From Nonomuraea montanisoli (GTDB lineage: Bacteria > Actinomycetota > Actinomycetes > Streptosporangiales > Streptosporangiaceae): DNA of 64,000 nt. The DNA lies in NCBI RefSeq assembly GCF_013363975.1, contig NZ_JABWGN010000018.1, positions 62,001 to 126,000 of the forward strand, read 5' to 3'. Position numbers and translations under genes: made by a program. Numbering within the stretch: position 1 is the first letter of the stretch; each line of letters begins with the position of its first letter. This document shows positions 59,539-64,000 of this stretch, piece by piece. Below the pieces are notes generated by a model. It was not told where the DNA came from. It ran no database searches and saw only the letters and a list, made by a program, of their open reading frames with translations.

Positions 59539-60174
59539 ATGGCGCAACGCCATGACCTGGTCGGGCTGACCGTGCTCGCCCTGCTCTCGGTGCGCGCCGG
59601 TCACCCGTATGAGCTGCAGCGCCTCATCGTCGACACGCGTAAGGACTACGTGACGGGGCTGCCCCGGAGCCTGTACCACGCGGTCGAGCGGCTGGCTCGC
59701 GACGAGCTGATCACCCCCTCCGCCACCGGGCGTGAGGGACGGCGGCCCGAGCGGACCGTCTACGAGATCACCGCCGAGGGCCGCCAGGAACTGGCCACGC
59801 GCCTGCGGCGCCTGCTGGAGCGGCCGGACCCCGACCAGCGCGTGCTCGTCGCGGGGATCTCGCTGATCGGCGCGCTGCCGGTGCCCGAGGCGCGGCGCGC
59901 GCTGCGCAGCCGGGCCGCGTCGCTGGAGGCGGCGGTCGCCGGCCTCGACGCGCACCTCGCGGGCATGGCCGACAACGGTCTGCCGGAGGTGCTGGCGCTC
60001 AAGCTCGACTACCAGCGGGCCGCCCAGGCGGCCGAGCTGGCCTGGGTGCGGGGGGTGCTGGAACGGCTGGAGAGCGGCGCGCTCGACTGGCCGGACACGG
60101 TCAAACAGTCACTGCTGGAGCGGGCTTCCCAAGGAGGCGGGCATGAGCGGCAAGGACAGGAAACTGGTCACTGA
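59539..60174 (+). CDS. PadR-family transcriptional regulator
   Basis: A 211-residue PadR regulator. The winged helix is at residues 6-85 (LVGLTVLALLSVRAGHPYELQRLI, LPRSLYHAVERLARDELI, RRPERTVYEITAEG). The C-terminal part is a helical dimerisation domain. AAGGAGG lies four bases before the ATG and is partly within the operator. It overlaps the SRPBCC gene by 32 bases, so that gene should share its control. Confidence 0.93.
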   Translation: MAQRHDLVGLTVLALLSVRAGHPYELQRLIVDTRKDYVTGLPRSLYHAVERLARDELITPSATGREGRRPERTVYEITAEGRQELATRLRRLLERPDPDQRVLVAGISLIGALPVPEARRALRSRAASLEAAVAGLDAHLAGMADNGLPEVLALKLDYQRAAQAAELAWVRGVLERLESGALDWPDTVKQSLLERASQGGGHERQGQETGH

Positions 60175-60553
60175 GGTGTCGGGCGTGGTCGAGGCGCCGG
60201 TGGGGCGCGTGCGGGAGGCCCTGAGGGAGGCGCTGCTGCCGGAGCCGGTGCCCGAAAGCGACCGCTTCACCGTCGAGGACTTCCCGGGGCACAGGAGCAC
60301 CGTCGAGGTCACCGACCGGATGATCGCCCTCCAGGGCGGCTGGTGGTACCGGGGCGAGTGGACGCTCGCGCCCCATCCTGACGGCACCCTGCTCACGCAC
60401 CGGGTCTACAACGTGGCCACGAGTCTGCGCTGGGGGGTGCCGCTGGCCAACCGGTTCTTCATCGGCTACGACCAGGCCACGCGCGACTCCTTCGCGACGG
60501 GCCTCACCCGCATCGGCGCCGCCATCGGCTGCCCGGTCCACCTGACCCCGTAA
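60143..60553 (+). CDS. SRPBCC-like small protein
   Basis: A 136-residue protein with the START/Bet v1-like pattern: VTEVSGVVEAPVGRVREALRE at the start, a Trp-rich strand (GGWWYRGEWTLAP), and an end helix (RDSFATGLTRIGAAIG). It probably binds a hydrophobic ligand. AAGGAGG precedes the ATG, which lies inside the PadR gene. Confidence 0.82.
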   Translation: MSGKDRKLVTEVSGVVEAPVGRVREALREALLPEPVPESDRFTVEDFPGHRSTVEVTDRMIALQGGWWYRGEWTLAPHPDGTLLTHRVYNVATSLRWGVPLANRFFIGYDQATRDSFATGLTRIGAAIGCPVHLTP

Positions 60554-60584
60554 CCGCCCCCGCCTCCCCGGCCCACTCCACGGC

Positions 60585-60885
60585 TTTTGGTCCTCGGCTC
60601 ACGGGTCGCCGGTCTTCGGCTCACGGTCCCCGGCTGGCGGCTCCCGTCCCTCGGTCAGCGGCCCTTGATGTCCGTCCCCGGCTCGCGCCTACGATCCTCG
60701 GGCCCCGGAGCTTCAACCCCGGGCCCTCGCCCTCGGTCGGCGGCTCACGGCCCTGGCCGGGGTCCTGCGGCCCGCGGTCGGCGGCCCTTGACGCTCGGTC
60801 CCCGGCTCGCGTCTGCGGTGACGGTCCTCGGTCCGCTGACCTTCAGTCCGTGCCCCCGTCCCGGTCGGCGGCTCCCACCCCTCGG
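60585..60885. repeat. Degenerate GC-rich repeat region
   Basis: This gap between genes is built from short variations of GGTCCCCGGCTCGCG and GGTCGGCGGCTCACGG. A longer copy pair, each beginning GGTCxGCGGCCCTTGA and continuing to CCCCGGCTCGCG, starts near 60653 and 60777. A long forward open frame across it has repetitive low-complexity composition, so I regard it as non-coding. Confidence 0.6.
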
Positions 60886-60971
60886 TTTCCGTGCGGGGAC
60901 CTGGAAGACGGTCAGCGGGGCGGCGGGAGAGGGCACGGAGCGGGGAGCCGCCTGCAAGGGGAGGGTGTGCC

Positions 60972-62819
60972 TCACGTGGGAGGCGCGGTCAGGCGAGGGG
61001 TGGGCGGGGTGCTGGGGCGATGCCGGGTGGACGGGCACTCAGGTGCTCGCGAGGAGGGGGCGTGGTCAGAGGAGGTCGCGGTGAGGGGGGCGCTGTCAGG
61101 GGAGATCGCCGGAAGGGTGGCGCGGAAGCCGCCGTCGATCGCCACCAGCGTGCCCCCGTGCAGGCCCGCGATGTCCCGGGCGATGGGCAGCCCCAGCCCC
61201 GCGCCGCCGTCGTCCCTGGCGCGGGCCTCGTCCAGCCGGGTGAACCGGTCGAACACCGCCTCCCGGTGCTCCGGCGGGATCCCCGGCCCGTCGTCGAACA
61301 CCTCCAGCACCGCCATGCCGTCGTCCGGCCGCACCCGCACCGTCACCGTCGTCTCGGCGTGCCGGCGCGCGTTGTCGAGCAGGTTCGTCACCAGCCGGGC
61401 GAGGTGGCCGCGCGAGCCCTGGACCACCACGTCGGGCTCGATGTCCACGACGACCTTCGGCTCCGCGCCCGGCCCCGAGCGCACCGACTCCTCGAAGGCC
61501 ACCTGTCCGAGGTCGAGCGACGTCGTCCGCACCGGCTCGCCGGCGTCGAGCCTGGCCAGCATGAGCAGGTCGCCGGCCAGGGTCTGGAGGCGTTCCACGT
61601 CGGCCAGCGCCTCGCGGGTCAGCTCGCTCGGCGGGGCCAGCTCCAGCCGGGCCCGCAGGGTGGCGATCGGGCTGCGCAGTTCGTGCGCCGCGTCGGCGAC
61701 GAACCGCTGGTGGGTGCCGACGGCCGTCTCCAGCCGGTCGAGCGTGCCGTTGACGGTCGTGGCCAGGGCCGCGATCTCGTCGCGCGAGCGCGGTACGGGC
61801 ACACGCTGGTGCAGGTCCCGGGCGGTGATGTCGGCCATCTTGGCGCGGATCGCGGCGACCGGCTTCAGCGCCCGGCTCACCGAGAACCAGGTCATCGCGG
61901 CCACCACGCCCAGCAGCGCGGGCACGCCGGGCAGCAGGGCGCCGTCGAGGGTCTGCAACGCCTCGTCGGCCCCCGCCCGGGAGGCCCGGGCCCACACCGT
62001 GGACGTGCCCTTCTTGGTGTCCACCTTCAGGGCCGCCACCGCGTACAGGTCGGGCTGCGCCCATCCCTGGTCGACGGTCGCCTTCCCCGCCGCGTCGACG
62101 AGGACGACGTCGGGATCGCCGACCGGCTTGACCTCCGTGCCGGGGACGCCCGACGCGTTCGGCCGAGCAGACTTGGCGCTGCTCCTGGCGAGGGCCGGGG
62201 GATCGGCCTCGGCGGGAGCCGACTGTGCCTCCTGGACCCGGCCGACCAGCGCCGTGACCTGGCCGACCGGTGGCACGACCACGGTGTGGTCCGGTGGTAC
62301 GACGACAGTGCGGGCCGTGCTCTCGGGGCCGGTGCCGGTCGTGTCGGGCATGGTGCGAGCGGCGCCGGTCATGCCGTCGGGCGCGGTGCTCGTCGTGGTG
62401 CCGGTCATGCCGTCGGGCGCGGTGCTCGTCGTGGTGCCGGTCATGCCGTCGGGCGCGGTGCTCGCCGTGGTGCCGCTCACGTCGTCGGTCGTGGGCGCCG
62501 CCTCGGTGCCCTGGACCGCCTGGATCAGCAGCGGCGCGGCCGCGACCGCGCGTCGCGCGGCCTCGGCGTCGGTGCTGGCCTCCAGGCTGCCGCGCAACGT
62601 GACGACGAGCACGGCCGCGGCGGCGCCCAGGGCGAGCGCCACCACCAGCGTCGCCGCCGCCGTGGCCCGCAGCCGCACCGACGAGAGCCCGGCGGACAGC
62701 TCGGCGGACAGCCCGGACGGCAGTCCCCCGCGAAGCATCGCCGGGACCCTCACCCGCGGCCGAGCCGGTGACATTCGCCCCGTGCCCCTGTTCACCCCGC
62801 GGCCCATGGTGCCGCTCAT
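60972..62819 (-). CDS. HAMP sensor histidine kinase of an OmpR-type system
   Basis: A 615-residue kinase. Membrane helix 1 is ATAAATLVVALALGAAAAVLVV; the exterior domain includes three TSTAPDGMTGT-like repeats and Pro/Ala-rich stretches; helix 2 is VPALLGVVAAMTWFSVSRAL, followed by HAMP (LKPVAAIRAKMADITARDL). HisKA is RFVADAAHELRSPIATLR, with N box LVTNLLDNARRHA and G boxes FDDGPGIP and GGAGLGLPIARDI. A Thr/Pro/Ser tail ends it. The ATG overlaps the regulator stop (ATGA). Confidence 0.92.
   Translation of the reverse strand: MSGTMGRGVNRGTGRMSPARPRVRVPAMLRGGLPSGLSAELSAGLSSVRLRATAAATLVVALALGAAAAVLVVTLRGSLEASTDAEAARRAVAAAPLLIQAVQGTEAAPTTDDVSGTTASTAPDGMTGTTTSTAPDGMTGTTTSTAPDGMTGAARTMPDTTGTGPESTARTVVVPPDHTVVVPPVGQVTALVGRVQEAQSAPAEADPPALARSSAKSARPNASGVPGTEVKPVGDPDVVLVDAAGKATVDQGWAQPDLYAVAALKVDTKKGTSTVWARASRAGADEALQTLDGALLPGVPALLGVVAAMTWFSVSRALKPVAAIRAKMADITARDLHQRVPVPRSRDEIAALATTVNGTLDRLETAVGTHQRFVADAAHELRSPIATLRARLELAPPSELTREALADVERLQTLAGDLLMLARLDAGEPVRTTSLDLGQVAFEESVRSGPGAEPKVVVDIEPDVVVQGSRGHLARLVTNLLDNARRHAETTVTVRVRPDDGMAVLEVFDDGPGIPPEHREAVFDRFTRLDEARARDDGGAGLGLPIARDIAGLHGGTLVAIDGGFRATLPAISPDSAPLTATSSDHAPSSRAPECPSTRHRPSTPPTPRLTAPPT
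62365..62472. repeat. Three 36-bp tandem repeats in the kinase sensor domain
   Basis: Units 62365-62400 and 62401-62436 are identical and 62437-62472 differs by one base. On the minus strand each encodes twelve residues around TAPDGMTG. The period keeps the frame, so copy number can vary in the extracytoplasmic domain. Confidence 0.92.
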
Positions 62820-63511
62820 GTCGCCTCCAGGCGGTAACCGGCGCCGCGCACCGTGATCAGTGAGGACCGGCCGAACGGCTGGTCGATCTTGCGGCGGAGC
62901 GCGCTGATGTACACCTCGACGATGTTCGGGTCGCCGTCGTAGGAGAAGTCCCACGCCTGGGCCAGCAGCTCGCTCTTGGAGACCACCTCGCCCGCCCGCC
63001 GCGCCAGTCCGTGCAGCACCGCGAACTCCTTCGGCGTCAGCGCGATCTCCACCTCGCCCCTGCGGCAGCGCAGCCCGGCCGGGTCGAGCACGAGGTCGCC
63101 CACCGTGATCGACACCGGCCGCTCCCTGCCGCCCCGGCGCACCAGGGCCCGCAGCCTCGCCAGCAGCACCACGTACGAGAACGGCTTGGACAGATAGTCG
63201 TCGGCCCCGGTGTCGAGCGCCTCGGCCTCGTCGTAGACGCCGTCCTTGGCGGTGAGCATCATGATCGGCGTCCAGTTCCCGGCCTCGCGCAGCCGCGCGC
63301 ACACGGTGTAGCCGTTCATCCGGGGCAGCATCACGTCCAGGACGATCACGTCGTAGGGGTTCTCCGTGGCCATCCACAGCCCGTCGCGGCCGTCGTGGGC
63401 CACGTCGACCGCGAACCCCTCGCCCGACAGCCCGTCGCGGACGAGGCCCGCCAGCCGCCGCTCGTCCTCCACCAGTAAGACCCGCACGCCGACCAGCGTG
63501 CCGTACGCCAC
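62816..63511 (-). CDS. OmpR-type response regulator
   Basis: A 231-residue regulator. The receiver (VLLVEDERRLAGLVRDGLSG) has Asp in VIVLDVMLPRMNG and Lys in DDYLSKPFS. The winged helix is EIALTPKEFAVLHGLARRAGEVVSKSELL to VYISALRRKIDQPFG (in parts). The GTG at 63511 is only weakly supported; a GTG at 63487 (MRVLLVEDE) is the common family start. It is divergent from the exported protein gene at 63621. Confidence 0.92.
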   Translation of the reverse strand: MAYGTLVGVRVLLVEDERRLAGLVRDGLSGEGFAVDVAHDGRDGLWMATENPYDVIVLDVMLPRMNGYTVCARLREAGNWTPIMMLTAKDGVYDEAEALDTGADDYLSKPFSYVVLLARLRALVRRGGRERPVSITVGDLVLDPAGLRCRRGEVEIALTPKEFAVLHGLARRAGEVVSKSELLAQAWDFSYDGDPNIVEVYISALRRKIDQPFGRSSLITVRGAGYRLEAT

Positions 63512-63560
63512 CTAAAGCCAACCTGAAGATCATTTCGGCTGCGTTCAGGCTCGCTTCAGG
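63511..63560. promoter_or_regulatory. Two OmpR-type direct-repeat boxes in the divergent promoter region
   Basis: TTCAGG at 63544-63549 and 63555-63560 are 11 bases apart. On the other strand TTCAGG (63522-63527) and TTTAGG (63511-63516) are also 11 bases apart. Response regulators of the OmpR class bind such head-to-tail half-sites, so one box probably serves each divergent gene. Confidence 0.7.
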
Positions 63561-63620
63561 TACGAGGGGCCATGGTCGGTCCGTCAGATCGTCCGATCTC
63601 TTCCACGAAAGGGAGATTCC

Positions 63621-64000
63621 ATGTTCAAGAGGCGTGTCGGGATCCTGGGCGCGGTGGGCGTCCTCGCGCTGTCGATCCTGAGCGGGTCCGCCCTGGCCGA
63701 CGAGACCCCGGCCCCGACGCCGGACGTCACGGTCGTCTGCCGGACGAGCGACGGCCAGGTGGTGAACTTCTCGAAGGCCGTCAAGGCCATCAAGGTCGAG
63801 AAGCTGAAGGACGGCACGCTCGCCATCTCCGAGGACGAGCAGGGCGTGCCGGCGGAGCCGGGCAAGCTGACCAGGGTCGAGCGGAAGCCGCTCACCCCCG
63901 AGGAGGAGGAGAAGCTGGCCCAGGCCCTCCCCGAGGGCACGCCGCAGTTCCGCGTCGAGCGGGCCGAGCCCGCGGACGAGGCCGGCGTCGCGCGGATCGA
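63621..64000 (+). CDS. Exported protein, cut by the window end
   Basis: The open frame runs from the ATG at 63621, with GAAAGGGAG upstream, to the window end without a stop, giving 126 residues so far. The signal peptide is VGILGAVGVLALSILSGSALA. The mature part is highly charged (VVCRTSDGQVVNFSKA, RKPLTPEEEEKLAQAL). No family recognised. It is divergent from the OmpR-type system and carries a TTCAGG repeat box upstream, so it is a likely target of that regulator. Confidence 0.8.
   Translation, partial: MFKRRVGILGAVGVLALSILSGSALADETPAPTPDVTVVCRTSDGQVVNFSKAVKAIKVEKLKDGTLAISEDEQGVPAEPGKLTRVERKPLTPEEEEKLAQALPEGTPQFRVERAEPADEAGVARI

Noticed and set aside
60587..61084. Forward open frame in the gap after the SRPBCC gene
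   Set aside because: Built of short degenerate repeats with no conserved pattern and it runs into the kinase gene; treated as repeat DNA.
62365..62472. CRISPR-like array of three 36-bp repeats
   Set aside because: The repeats are contiguous with no spacers and code for an in-frame protein repeat; no cas genes.
60850..62856. 668-codon forward frame opposite the OmpR-type kinase
   Set aside because: Opposite strand of a kinase with all catalytic motifs; no domain in the forward reading.

Overview
The window is chromosomal DNA from a high-GC actinomycete. The evidence is strong third-position GC, frequent GTG starts, a complete conservon (sensor kinase, roadblock protein, DUF742 protein, GTPase), an XRE/DUF397 pair, ECF sigma factors paired with CU044_5270-like membrane proteins, and bacterial P450s. 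The gene mix suggests a Streptosporangiales-type genus (Nonomuraea or Actinomadura-like), but nothing here fixes the genus. I saw no rRNA, tRNA, CRISPR array or insertion sequence.

Layout. 0-4.2 kb: L,D-transpeptidase, flavoprotein, methyltransferase, two exported proteins including a streptogrisin-like protease. 4.5-10.6 kb: a DnaA-box-like palindrome, then a ribose operon (LacI regulator, rbsK, rbsD, rbsB, rbsA, rbsC) with overlapping starts. 10.6-13.6 kb: unknown protein, then an MFS exporter divergent from a LysR regulator with a palindromic operator. 13.7-16.6 kb: a compact lanthipeptide locus with its own promoter, a 47-residue precursor gene and a LanL-type synthetase whose cyclase has a Cys-Cys-Gly zinc motif. 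16.6-21.5 kb: TetR regulator with two operators, erythromycin-esterase-like protein, and the first of three ECF sigma/CU044_5270 modules. 21.5-24.4 kb: a structured and decayed intergenic region and a membrane protein with an N-terminal frameshift. 24.4-33 kb: S66 peptidase, conservon, NarL-type two-component system, P450. 33-38.7 kb: exported proteins, second sigma module, M23 peptidase, secreted HNH nuclease. 39.3-45.7 kb: an accessory island with XRE/DUF397, an AT-rich 33-bp palindrome, a convergent toxin-like/Phd antitoxin pair, and a membrane protein followed by an SF1 helicase-PLD protein resembling type II Mokosh antiphage systems, here broken by a one-base frameshift. 45.7-52.5 kb: TetR with twin operators and a TetX-like monooxygenase, DUF4291, DUF72, a second P450, third sigma module. 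52.5-56.6 kb: Ada/AlkA repair protein and a probable secreted metallopeptidase toxin with a WXG100-like partner. 56.7-64 kb: a leaderless NarL-type two-component system, MBL hydrolase, PadR regulator with a perfect 31-bp operator, and an OmpR-type two-component system divergent from an exported protein cut by the window end.

The most interesting candidates are the lanthipeptide locus (minimal, intact zinc site of unusual composition, tiny precursor), the frameshifted helicase-PLD defence gene with its coupled membrane protein, and the metallopeptidase toxin pair. Several regulators here have unusually clean palindromic or direct-repeat operators visible by eye.
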